A stretch of DNA of 33,595 bases. Origin: Pseudomonadota bacterium. GTDB lineage: Bacteria; Pseudomonadota; Gammaproteobacteria; Burkholderiales; Burkholderiaceae_C. A program made the position numbers and the translations under genes. The stretch is from contig JAFEER010000271.1 in assembly GCA_018240985.1 (NCBI GenBank), positions 1 to 33,595 on the forward strand. The letters run 5' to 3'. How positions within the stretch are numbered: the stretch's first letter is position 1; the number at the start of each line of letters is the position of its first letter. This document shows positions 14,461 through 21,321 of the stretch, piece by piece. Under the pieces are notes generated by a model, which worked only from the letters and a program-made list of their open reading frames with translations, did no database searches and was not told where the DNA came from.

Positions 14461-15186
14461 ATGAACGCTGCCATGAAGAAGACCGATGCCCCCGAGGACA
14501 GCGGCAGGCTTCAGAGTGAATACAAGGATGCATCCGACGATCCGCCGGGGGAGGCAGAACCGCTGCATGAGGAAGGAAGTACCCCCGATGAGGCTCGCAG
14601 CAACCTGCCTGCCGCGTCCGACGCGCAGCTCGCGCAGTGGATTGCGGCCATCGTGGATCGGGACGAACATGCGCTGACGGCGCTCTACGATGCCACGTTC
14701 ACGCGCGTGTTCGGCCTCGTGCGGCGCATCGTGCACAGCACGGCATTGGCCGAGGAGGTGGTGGAAGACGCCTATTTCCAGGTCTGGCGGCAAGCGGTTC
14801 GCTTCGACCCTGCACGTGGCCGGGCGCTGACCTGGCTGCTGGCGATGGCCAGGTCGCGGGCAATCGACGCCTTGCGCCACGAGGCGCGTTTTCAGCATGC
14901 CGCGCTGGACGGCGAGTCCCTGCCCGAGGCCGCCAGCGAGGCGCCGCTCGTCGACGAGCTACTCGATCTGGCGCGCCACAGCTCGGATCTGCACCAGGCG
15001 CTGATGCTGCTGGGAGCGCAGCCACGCCAGTTGGTGTCGCTGGCATTCTTCCGTGGCCTGTCCCACGAGGAGATTGCGCAGCAGACGCTGTTGCCGCTTG
15101 GCACGGTCAAATCACAGATCCGCCGCGCCCTGCTATCGCTGCGCGAGACCCTCGGCGACCGCGGCGCGCCGGCCTTTCTGTCATGA
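14461..15186 (+). CDS. ECF-family RNA polymerase sigma factor
   Basis: 241 residues. Region 2 spans about 75-140 (LYDATFTRVFGLVRRIV, EEVVEDAYFQVWRQAVRFDP, RALTWLLAMARSRAIDALR), with -10 recognition and core binding. Region 4 spans about 180-230, with a helix-turn-helix LSHEEIAQQTLLPLGTVKSQIRRAL that reads the -35. An unusual hydrophilic, acidic extension of about 55 residues precedes region 2. The last four bases (ATGA) overlap the start of the double-cupin gene, typical of sigma/anti-sigma pairs. The arrangement fits ECF groups with cupin anti-sigma factors such as RpoE-ChrR (response to singlet oxygen/organic hydroperoxide); the inducing signal here is not known. A TGAGG Shine-Dalgarno precedes the ATG. 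Confidence 0.93.
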   Translation: MNAAMKKTDAPEDSGRLQSEYKDASDDPPGEAEPLHEEGSTPDEARSNLPAASDAQLAQWIAAIVDRDEHALTALYDATFTRVFGLVRRIVHSTALAEEVVEDAYFQVWRQAVRFDPARGRALTWLLAMARSRAIDALRHEARFQHAALDGESLPEAASEAPLVDELLDLARHSSDLHQALMLLGAQPRQLVSLAFFRGLSHEEIAQQTLLPLGTVKSQIRRALLSLRETLGDRGAPAFLS

Positions 15187-16061
15187 GCCGCTTCACAGAT
15201 CACATTGCCATGCCTGCCAACCCGCTACCGCTGCCAATCAACGCCGCCCCCGATCCGCTCGACCGCGCCATGGAGCCCTTGCTGAGCGAGCCATTCGCCA
15301 GCGCCCTGGATGCGGACGAAGCCGCAGCCATGGCGGCATCGGGCCCCTTGCGCAGCCGGCTGCTGACGCGTCTACAGGCATCGCGCGCCGCCTCGGCCGC
15401 AATGATCACGTCTCGGCCGAAGCGACTGGCGACGGCGCAACTGGCGGCGGGAGTCGCCGAGCGCGTGCTGTACGCGGCGGCGCAAGACCGGCCGCTGCGG
15501 CCGGGCGAACCCTGGCGCGCAAGGCTCCTGGAGCTGCAGCCCGGCAGCCGCTGGCAGGGCCCGGACGCCAGCTGCCACCGCGAATGGCTGGTGCTGCGCG
15601 GATCAGCCGGCATCGGCCGCGAACAGCTGCACCCGCGCGACTACCACGCCGCGCCGGCGGGTGCCGCAGTGGGCGCACTGTCATCCGAACGGGGCGCATT
15701 GCTGTTCCTGCGCGAGTCGGCCATTGCCCCACGCCCCGCTGACGCGCCGTTTACCGTGCGCGACGCCGATGCCGGCTGGCCCGAGTTCGCCCCCGGCATC
15801 CGGCGCCGAGTGCTCTGGCAGCGCGACGGCCAGGCAGCCCTGCTCTACCACGCGCAGCGCGGTGCCGCCGTGCCCCAGCACACGCACGGGCATGACGAGG
15901 AATGCCTGATGGTGCAGGGAGAGCTGTTCCTCGACGACCTGCTGCTGCAGGAGGGCGACTACCAGCTCGCCCCCGCCGGCACGGGCCACCACATCACCGA
16001 GACGGACACGGGCGTGGTGATCTACGCGCACGGCGACCTTGATCTGAGGTTTGTCGCCTGA
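15183..16061 (+). CDS. Double-cupin protein, probable anti-sigma factor (ChrR-like)
   Basis: 292 residues, start ATG overlapping the sigma-factor stop. The N-terminal part, about 30-75 (MEPLLSEPFASALDADEAAAMAASGPLRSRLLTRL), is helical and is the likely sigma-binding segment. A degenerate first cupin follows at about 95-185 (WQGPDASCHREWLVLRGSAGIG, lacking most metal ligands). A complete second cupin lies at about 225-285 with H-T-H-G-H-DEE and a later GTGHH. ChrR, the known cupin anti-sigma factor, holds an N-terminal zinc site made of His and a CxxC pair; no Cys-x-x-Cys exists here, so any inhibition must work differently. Gene coupling and domain order support the anti-sigma role, but it is not proved by sequence. 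Confidence 0.82.
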   Translation: MSRFTDHIAMPANPLPLPINAAPDPLDRAMEPLLSEPFASALDADEAAAMAASGPLRSRLLTRLQASRAASAAMITSRPKRLATAQLAAGVAERVLYAAAQDRPLRPGEPWRARLLELQPGSRWQGPDASCHREWLVLRGSAGIGREQLHPRDYHAAPAGAAVGALSSERGALLFLRESAIAPRPADAPFTVRDADAGWPEFAPGIRRRVLWQRDGQAALLYHAQRGAAVPQHTHGHDEECLMVQGELFLDDLLLQEGDYQLAPAGTGHHITETDTGVVIYAHGDLDLRFVA

Positions 16062-16170
16062 CCCGCCGCACGGGCGCATAAAAGCCCCTGCGGGGTGCGC
16101 ATGACCGCGGCGATAGCGGGGTGGCAATGTCGGCGCGACGCCGAGCATTCATGCGTTCATGAACCCCGCC

Positions 16171-16473
16171 TCAGCGGCACCATTGCTGTTCGCAGGGCAC
16201 GCCATCATTGTTCCCGTCCATTTTGACGCCGGGACAATTTTTGAGGAAGAACGTCGCCTCTTCGCATGAGGTCATCTGCGAGCAATAAGTTCTGCCATCG
16301 CATTGGAATTTCGGAACAACAGCGCTCGGACGTTCTGTTTTGGCAGTGCGATTCGGAATGGAAATTCCTGAAGAGCGCTCGTGCACTGCGGTCGCGGCGC
16401 TGCGTGCTTGGTATTTTTCAAACCCTTTCCAAGCGCCAAATGCAAGCACGGCAATGATGAGAATCCGGAACAT
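16171..16473 (-). CDS. Small secreted/anchored excalibur calcium-binding domain protein
   Basis: 100 residues from the ATG at 16473, preceded by a GGGAGGGAG Shine-Dalgarno. A hydrophobic N-terminal helix (FRILIIAVLAFGAW) anchors or exports it. The C-terminal 45 residues form an excalibur domain: CDGRTYCSQMTSCEEATFFL then KNCPG..MDGNNDGVPCEQQWC, with the DxDxDGxxCE-like calcium loop (here DGNNDGVPCE) and six cysteines able to form disulfides. Its A+T content is higher than that of its neighbours, hinting at separate acquisition. The role at the cell surface is unknown; related domains occur on extracellular nucleases, but no nuclease domain is present here. Confidence 0.85.
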   Translation of the reverse strand: MFRILIIAVLAFGAWKGFEKYQARSAATAVHERSSGISIPNRTAKTERPSAVVPKFQCDGRTYCSQMTSCEEATFFLKNCPGVKMDGNNDGVPCEQQWCR

Positions 16474-16526
16474 GCTCCCTCCCAAAAAATGACGGCCGGC
16501 GTGCTGCGCCGCAGGCCCGTTGGTTG

Positions 16527-17042
16527 TCACCCCATTCGCCCGCTCAGGATCAGATAGCCGGGCAGCCAGCCGGTGAGCACGCCCTGGGCGATGCACATGG
16601 CGCCCGTGAAGCGCCCGATGTCGCGCCCGCGCGCCAGCAGCAGCCAGAACAGCGCCCACAGCAGCGCCCAGGCGGCCCAATTGGCGCCCATCCACCAATC
16701 GATCAGGGCATTGGCCCCGGCCAGGGTGTCCAGCGCCACGGGCACGGCGGTGATGGCGACGAACAGGCTGAACCAGCCCAGGCCGCGCCCATCGGCGCCG
16801 CTGAAGCGGTTGGCTGCCACCCACAGGTAGGTGAAGGCGAACAGCAGCGTGAGGGTGCCGTTCCTGACCGATGCCGCATCGGCCGCGGGGCCGAAGATGG
16901 AAAACAGGCCTATGGCCAGCGACACCAGGCCGGCGAAGATGTTGATGACCCAGATCTCGCGATCGGCAATGTGGCCGCGCATCCACAGGCCGTTCAGGCA
17001 CAGCACGGCGCCCACGTAGAACAGCGATACGCCCAGCCACAT
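16527..17042 (-). CDS. AmiS/UreI-family urea/amide channel
   Basis: 171 residues with six membrane segments, the AmiS/UreI size and topology. Family landmarks include LFYVGAVLCLNGLWMRGHI at the N-terminus, INIFAGLVSLAIGLF, LLFAFTYLWVAANRF (the conserved YLWVA-N segment lining the pore) and GVLTGWLPGYLIL at the C-terminus. UreI is the proton-gated urea channel of Helicobacter and AmiS lies in amidase operons. No urease or amidase gene is near, so the partner enzyme is encoded elsewhere or the substrate differs. The gene starts 11 bases after the proQ-like stop and is probably on the same transcript, an uncommon pairing. Confidence 0.87.
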   Translation of the reverse strand: MWLGVSLFYVGAVLCLNGLWMRGHIADREIWVINIFAGLVSLAIGLFSIFGPAADAASVRNGTLTLLFAFTYLWVAANRFSGADGRGLGWFSLFVAITAVPVALDTLAGANALIDWWMGANWAAWALLWALFWLLLARGRDIGRFTGAMCIAQGVLTGWLPGYLILSGRMG

Positions 17043-17053
17043 GGCGGCGCCCC

Positions 17054-17908
17054 TCAGCCCTGTTGTTGACGGCGCACGCGCGCCAGCGCCTGGGTGACGG
17101 TGCGGCGATCCATGCCGTACATGTCGGCAAACTGCTCGGGCGTGGCGCCGCTGGCCTCGAAGGCGCGTGCCAGGGCCTCGGCCTTGGCATCGCGCTCTGC
17201 CACCTCGGCAAAGGCCTCGTCGAGCAGCGCGTTGGTCTTGTCGTCGCGCCCGCGCACCAGGGCGTCGTAGGCCTCGCGCGTGAGGCCGCTGGCCTCGAAG
17301 GCCTGGGCGATGCGCCGGCGCAGCGTGGCCGTCAGATCCTCGCCATCGCGGGGCTTACGGCGCCGGAACACCTCCAGCAGCGCATGGTGCACATGCTCGG
17401 GAGCCATGTCTTCCACCGGCTGGCCCTGCAGGTCGTGGCGCTTCATGCCCTGCGCCACGGCGTTCAGGTAGCGCGTGGAGCGCGTGTGGATGGACAGCGC
17501 GAGCTTGAGCGCGTCCTTGTCGATGGCCTCACCATGGGCGGCGATCAGGTCATGGAAGATGCCGCGCTTGAGCGGCAGGAACTGCGCGCCGAACAGCTGC
17601 GGGTACCAGCCGGCGAGCTGCTCCAGCAGCGGGTGCGTGCGGCGCGGCTGGGGCTTGGCTGCTCCTTCCTGTGCGGCGGCTTCAGGGCTGGCCGGTGCGG
17701 CGGCTTCAGGGCTGGCCGGTGCGGCGGGCTCGCGCCGCTCGCCTGAGCGGCGGCGCCCACCGCGGCGGTTCTGGCGGCGCGCGGATGGTGTGCCTGGCGT
17801 GGCTTGCTTAGTCTGCTCGGCAGCCGGTGTTGCAACGGCGGGGGCGGATGGGGCGGATGGCGCAGCTGCGGCGGATGGCGCCGGCGTGACGTTCACGTTG
17901 TCGTTCAT
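17054..17908 (-). CDS. ProQ/FinO-family RNA chaperone
   Basis: 284 residues. Residues 1-88 are a disordered Ala/Pro-rich tail with a strongly basic patch (RRQNRRGGRRRSGERR) and two copies of an eight-residue Ala/Pro/Ser/Glu repeat. The ProQ/FinO domain follows at about 90-200: HPLLEQLAGWYPQLFG, LPLKRGIFHDLIA, LKLALSIHTRSTRYLNAVA. A C-terminal region of about 80 residues ends in a helix-turn-helix-like stretch (ATPEQFADMYGMDRRTVTQALARVRRQQ). ProQ proteins bind structured sRNAs and mRNA 3' ends. The basic tail may add RNA affinity. It is the first gene before the AmiS-like channel. Confidence 0.92.
   Translation of the reverse strand: MNDNVNVTPAPSAAAAPSAPSAPAVATPAAEQTKQATPGTPSARRQNRRGGRRRSGERREPAAPASPEAAAPASPEAAAQEGAAKPQPRRTHPLLEQLAGWYPQLFGAQFLPLKRGIFHDLIAAHGEAIDKDALKLALSIHTRSTRYLNAVAQGMKRHDLQGQPVEDMAPEHVHHALLEVFRRRKPRDGEDLTATLRRRIAQAFEASGLTREAYDALVRGRDDKTNALLDEAFAEVAERDAKAEALARAFEASGATPEQFADMYGMDRRTVTQALARVRRQQQG
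17671..17727 (+). repeat. 24-bp tandem repeat within the proQ-like gene
   Basis: Two perfect 24-base units (17671-17694 and 17695-17718) and the first part of a third encode the repeated Ala-Pro-Ala-Ser-Pro-Glu-Ala-Ala segment of the ProQ N-terminal tail. Being in frame (24 = 8 codons), copy-number changes by slippage would alter only tail length. Confidence 0.85.
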
Positions 17909-17941
17909 GCTTGGAAACGCGCGGCATGGCCCATGCGGCGC

Positions 17942-17959
17942 GGCGGGTCAAAACCCGCC
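17942..17959 (-). terminator. Hairpin after glcF
   Basis: Perfect 7-bp stem GGCGGGT/ACCCGCC with a CAAA loop (TTTG on the minus strand), directly after the glcF stop codon and before the proQ-like start. No T tract follows, so it may be a weak terminator or 3'-end stabiliser rather than a true intrinsic terminator. Confidence 0.35.
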
Positions 17960-17960
17960 A

Positions 17961-19199
17961 TCATGCCAGCAATGATTCGTCGAGCAGTTCGACCCAGTGT
18001 TTCACGGGAATCTCGGTGCCGCTTTGCAGGTGCGTGATGCAGCCCATGTTGGCCGACAGGATGGCCGCGGGCGGCGCGTCCTCGAAGGCCTGGCCCAGCG
18101 CGCCGAGCTTGCGATCGCGCAGCTGGTGCGACAGCTCAGGCTGCAAGACCGAATAGGTGCCGGCCGAGCCGCAGCACAGGTGCGATTCGGTGCGCGCGCT
18201 GCGCAGCGTGAAGCCCAGCGCCGCCATGTGCCGCTCCACGCCGCCACGCAGCTTTTGCCCGTGCTGCAGCGTGCAGGGCGGGTGGTAGGCATAGGCGCGG
18301 CCGGCTGGGCGCACGCGGTCTTGCAGCAGCGGCACCAGATCCGGCAGCAGCTCCGACAGGTCGCGCGTCAGGCTGCTGACGCGCGCGGCCTTGTCGGCGT
18401 ACTGCGGATCCAGGCGCAGCAGGTGGCCATATTCCTTCACCGTGACGCCGCAGCCCGAGGCGTTCATGACGATGGCTTCCACCTCGCCGCGCTCGATGTA
18501 GGGCCACCAGGCGTCGATGTTGGCGCGCATCTGCGCCTTGCCACCTTCCTGGTCGTTCAGGTGGAACTTGACGGCGCCGCAGCAGCCGGCCTCGCGCGCC
18601 ACCAGCGTCTGTATGCCCGCGGCGTCGAGCACGCGCGCCGTGGCGGCATTGATGTTGGGCGCCATCGTGGGCTGCACGCAGCCCTGCAGCAGCAGCACCT
18701 TGCGCGCATGCGTGCGTTGCGGCCTGCTGCCCGCCGGCGGGTGCGGCTGCAGCTTGTCGCGCAAGCTTTCGGGCAGCAGGCCGCGCACGGCCCGGCCCAG
18801 CTGCATGGCGGGGGCGAACAGCGGCGAGGGTAGAACCTCCTTGAGCGCCCAGCGCGCCGAGCGCTCGCCCAGGGGGCGTTGCACCTTGTCCTCGACCACG
18901 CGCCGGCCTATGTCCAGCAGGTGGCCGTATTCGACGCCGCTGGGGCAGGTGCTCTCGCAGTTGCGGCAGGTCAGACAGCGATCGAGGTGCAGCTGGGTCT
19001 TGCGCGTGGGCGCCTGGCCCTCCAGCACCTGTTTGATGAGGTAGATGCGCCCGCGCGGGCCGTCCAGTTCATCGCCCAGCAGCTGGTAGGTGGGGCAGGT
19101 GGCGGTGCAGAAGCCGCAGTGCACGCATTTGCGCAGGATGGCCTCGGCCTCCTGGCCTTCGGGGGTGTTCTGGTACTCGGGGGCGAGCTGGGTTTGCAT
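17961..19199 (-). CDS. glcF: Glycolate oxidase iron-sulfur subunit
   Basis: 412 residues. Two 4Fe-4S ferredoxin motifs lie at C25/C28/C31/C35 (CVHCGFCTATCP) and C75/C78/C81/C85 (CLTCRNCESTCP). Two CCG-domain motifs follow in the C-terminal half (REAGCCGAVKFH and SHLCCGSAGTYS), which bind a further cluster or act in electron transfer. GlcF passes electrons from the flavin subunits GlcD/GlcE to the quinone pool during oxidation of glycolate to glyoxylate. It is the last gene of the co-directional set glcE-yoaK-glcF; the start lies 18 bases after the yoaK stop. All cluster cysteines are intact. Confidence 0.95.
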   Translation of the reverse strand: MQTQLAPEYQNTPEGQEAEAILRKCVHCGFCTATCPTYQLLGDELDGPRGRIYLIKQVLEGQAPTRKTQLHLDRCLTCRNCESTCPSGVEYGHLLDIGRRVVEDKVQRPLGERSARWALKEVLPSPLFAPAMQLGRAVRGLLPESLRDKLQPHPPAGSRPQRTHARKVLLLQGCVQPTMAPNINAATARVLDAAGIQTLVAREAGCCGAVKFHLNDQEGGKAQMRANIDAWWPYIERGEVEAIVMNASGCGVTVKEYGHLLRLDPQYADKAARVSSLTRDLSELLPDLVPLLQDRVRPAGRAYAYHPPCTLQHGQKLRGGVERHMAALGFTLRSARTESHLCCGSAGTYSVLQPELSHQLRDRKLGALGQAFEDAPPAAILSANMGCITHLQSGTEIPVKHWVELLDESLLA

Positions 19200-19217
19200 G
19201 GGGGGATTTCCTTCGCT

Positions 19218-19988
19218 TTATCTCAATGGGGGCCGCGCGCGCCACAGTGCCGCCAGGCGATCCATGTCGGCGAGCAGCGGCGGCAGCGACAGGGCCAGCA
19301 AAAGGGCCGCCAGCGGCACCACCCAGATGAAGCCCACATGCTTGAAGCCCGCCGCGCCGACCACGCCGCCGGCCATGAACATGCCCAGCAGGCTGGAAAA
19401 CAGGCGCAGGCGCTTCTGGTTGGCGCGCACCGGCTGGTGCTCCGGCCGGCCGCTGCGGTTCCAGTACAAGGCCTTGCCCAGCTCGATGCCGATGTCGGTG
19501 CAGATGCCGGTCATGTGCGTGGTGCGGATCTCGGCCGACGACATCTTGGTGATGACGGCGTTCTGCAGCCCCATCAGATAGGCCAGCAGCAGCACCGTGA
19601 GCGGCACGGCGAACGGCGTCCGCCAGGTCAGCGTGATGGCGCCCATCAGGCCGAACAACAGCATCAGCAAGGCCTCGAGCAGCAGCGGCAGCGCATAGGT
19701 GCAGTGCAAATGCTGCTGGCGCGCCCAATTGACCAGGATGGCCGTGCTGCCCGCGCCCGACATGAAGGCCCACAGCGTGCCCAGCGCACCCAGCACCAGC
19801 GCCATATTGCCCAGCACCAGGTTGTCGCCCACGGTGGAGATCACGCCCGTCATGTGCGAGGTGTACATGCCCACGACCAGAAAGCCCCCGGCGTTGATGC
19901 CGCCCGCGTTGAAGGCCAGCAGCAGGCCCAGCGTGCGGTTGGTGACCGGGGTGCGGTGCCGCCCGGTCAGGTGGCGCAGCAGGCGCAT
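19218..19988 (-). CDS. YoaK-family (DUF1275) membrane protein
   Basis: 256 residues with about six membrane segments. The N-terminus LLLAFNAGGINAGGFLVVGMYTSHMTGVIS and the later LLAYLMGLQNAVITKM are hallmarks of the DUF1275/YoaK family, which has no established function; a transport role has been suggested from topology only. The gene lies between glcE (2 bases upstream) and glcF (18 bases downstream) and must be co-transcribed with them. A link to import or export of glycolate or a related acid is therefore possible, purely from context. Confidence 0.9.
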   Translation of the reverse strand: MRLLRHLTGRHRTPVTNRTLGLLLAFNAGGINAGGFLVVGMYTSHMTGVISTVGDNLVLGNMALVLGALGTLWAFMSGAGSTAILVNWARQQHLHCTYALPLLLEALLMLLFGLMGAITLTWRTPFAVPLTVLLLAYLMGLQNAVITKMSSAEIRTTHMTGICTDIGIELGKALYWNRSGRPEHQPVRANQKRLRLFSSLLGMFMAGGVVGAAGFKHVGFIWVVPLAALLLALSLPPLLADMDRLAALWRARPPLR

Positions 19989-19990
19989 GG

Positions 19991-21100
19991 CTACATCAGC
20001 CGGCCGGGGTTGAGAATGCCGGCCGGGTCGAACGCTTCCTTGAGCCGCTGGTGGATGCTGGCCAGTGCGGTGGAGTTTGCATCAAAAATGGGTGCAGCGC
20101 CCGCACATCCTGCGTCAGCAGCTATGAACAAAGAAGCACTACCGCCCGCCTGCGCGGCCAGTGTGCGCAGCGCCCCGCCCTGCTGCTGCGGCGCCTGCAC
20201 CCAGCGCAAGCCGCCATGCCATTCCACCAGCGGCGGCGCCACGTCCTCGGGCAGCTGCAGCACTGCGGCCGTCTGCGGCAGCGACAGGCGCCACAGCGCG
20301 TGATCTGCGGCACGCGCCGTGAACCAGGGCAGGCGCTGGTCGCGGCAGGCCTGCCAGTCGTCCGGCACGCCGGGCGCATCCTGCAGCGCGCCACCCATGC
20401 CGCGGCAAGCCGCATCCACGGCCGCGCGCGCGCCGCGTAAGCGCACGTAAAGCTGGCCCCGGCCGCCATCCTCCACCCAGCAGCTGGCGTTGAGCGGCAG
20501 CGGCTGGCCGCCCCAGGCATTCAGGCGCTGGAGCGCCTCGGCCTGGCCGCAATCAAAGCGCAGCGTGGCCTCGGCCGGCGGCACGGGCAGCACCTTGAGG
20601 CTGACCTCGGTGATCACGCCCAGCTGCCCCCAGCTGCCCGCCATGAGGCGCGAGACGTCGTAGCCGGCCACGTTCTTCATCACCTGGCCGCCAAAGCGCA
20701 GCAGCTCGCCGCGGCCATTGACGATCTCCACGCCCAGCACATAGTCGCGCACCGCGCCCACGCTGGCGCGTGCCGGGCCCGACAGGCCGGCCGCCACCAT
20801 GCCGCCCACGGTGCCGCCCGGCGCAAAACGCGGCGGCTCGAACGGCAGGCTTTGCCCATGCCGGGCCAGCAGCGCCTCCAGCTCGGCCAGCGGCGTACCG
20901 GCCAGTGCCGTGACCACCAGCTCGCTAGGCTCGTAGCTGACGATGCCCGCGAGCGGCCGGATGTCCAGCAGATCCCCCGCATGCTGCGGCGCACCCGGGC
21001 CATAAAAGTCCTTGCTGCCGCCGCCGCGGATGCGCAACGGGGTGCGGCGCGCGGCGCTGTCGCGCACGCGGTCGATGATCTGGCTGAGGGCTGCTTGCAT
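19991..21100 (-). CDS. glcE: Glycolate oxidase FAD-binding subunit
   Basis: 369 residues, in the usual range for GlcE. The N-terminal PCMH-type FAD domain shows RIRGGGSKDFYG, FAPGGTVGGMVAAGLSGP (pyrophosphate loop) and GEIVNGRGELLRFGGQVMKNVAGYDVSRLMAGSWGQLGVITEVS-like segments. The C-terminus FDPAGILNPGRLM is conserved among GlcD/GlcE paralogues. GlcE pairs with GlcD and GlcF to oxidise glycolate. GlcD is not present next to it: upstream is an inverted repeat and then amtB, so glcD must be elsewhere or another flavoprotein substitutes. Residues near the C-terminus (about ADAGCAGAAPIFDANS) are encoded by a dispersed repeat element. Confidence 0.93.
   Translation of the reverse strand: MQAALSQIIDRVRDSAARRTPLRIRGGGSKDFYGPGAPQHAGDLLDIRPLAGIVSYEPSELVVTALAGTPLAELEALLARHGQSLPFEPPRFAPGGTVGGMVAAGLSGPARASVGAVRDYVLGVEIVNGRGELLRFGGQVMKNVAGYDVSRLMAGSWGQLGVITEVSLKVLPVPPAEATLRFDCGQAEALQRLNAWGGQPLPLNASCWVEDGGRGQLYVRLRGARAAVDAACRGMGGALQDAPGVPDDWQACRDQRLPWFTARAADHALWRLSLPQTAAVLQLPEDVAPPLVEWHGGLRWVQAPQQQGGALRTLAAQAGGSASLFIAADAGCAGAAPIFDANSTALASIHQRLKEAFDPAGILNPGRLM
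20081..20128 (-). repeat. Dispersed element, copy B, inside glcE
   Basis: Read on the minus strand it has TCATAGCTGCT, 13 variable bases, then CGGGCGCTGCACCC: 11/12 and 13/14 matches to the two conserved blocks of copy A at 10691-10734, with identical spacing. It lies within the coding frame near the 3' end of glcE, so the element has been accepted as protein-coding sequence. Confidence 0.6.
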
Positions 21101-21215
21101 CCGGGCGATGGTACTGCCCGCCCCTCGAATCTTGGCCGCGCGTGGTTTTGATTTTTTTGAACGCGCGGCGTGAACGTCTTGTTCATCCCGTCATTGACGC
21201 TCGCACAAAAAAACC

Positions 21216-21290
21216 GTCATTCCGGCGAAGGCCGGAATCCACGGTTTCCTGCTGTCAAGCGCCCTGGATCCCGGCCTTCGCCGGGATGAC
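21216..21290. repeat. Long inverted repeat (REP-like) between amtB and glcE
   Basis: Arms 21216-21240 (starting GTCATTCCGGCGAAGGCCGG) and 21266-21290 (ending GCCGGGATGAC) are near-perfect inverted complements around a 25-base loop, and each arm is itself a small hairpin. This type of GTCATTCC-GCGAAGG-C element is a widespread intergenic repeat in proteobacteria. It lies 32 bases beyond the amtB stop and before glcE, so its RNA hairpin could end amtB transcription or protect its 3' end. Confidence 0.85.
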
Positions 21291-21321
21291 GCGCTATCCC
21301 GCGTTGCCGGTTCAACAGCGC

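Noticed and set aside
16062-16170. CCCCTGCGGGG mini-hairpin after the double-cupin gene as a terminator.
   Set aside because: Only four base pairs with no T tract, too weak to call.
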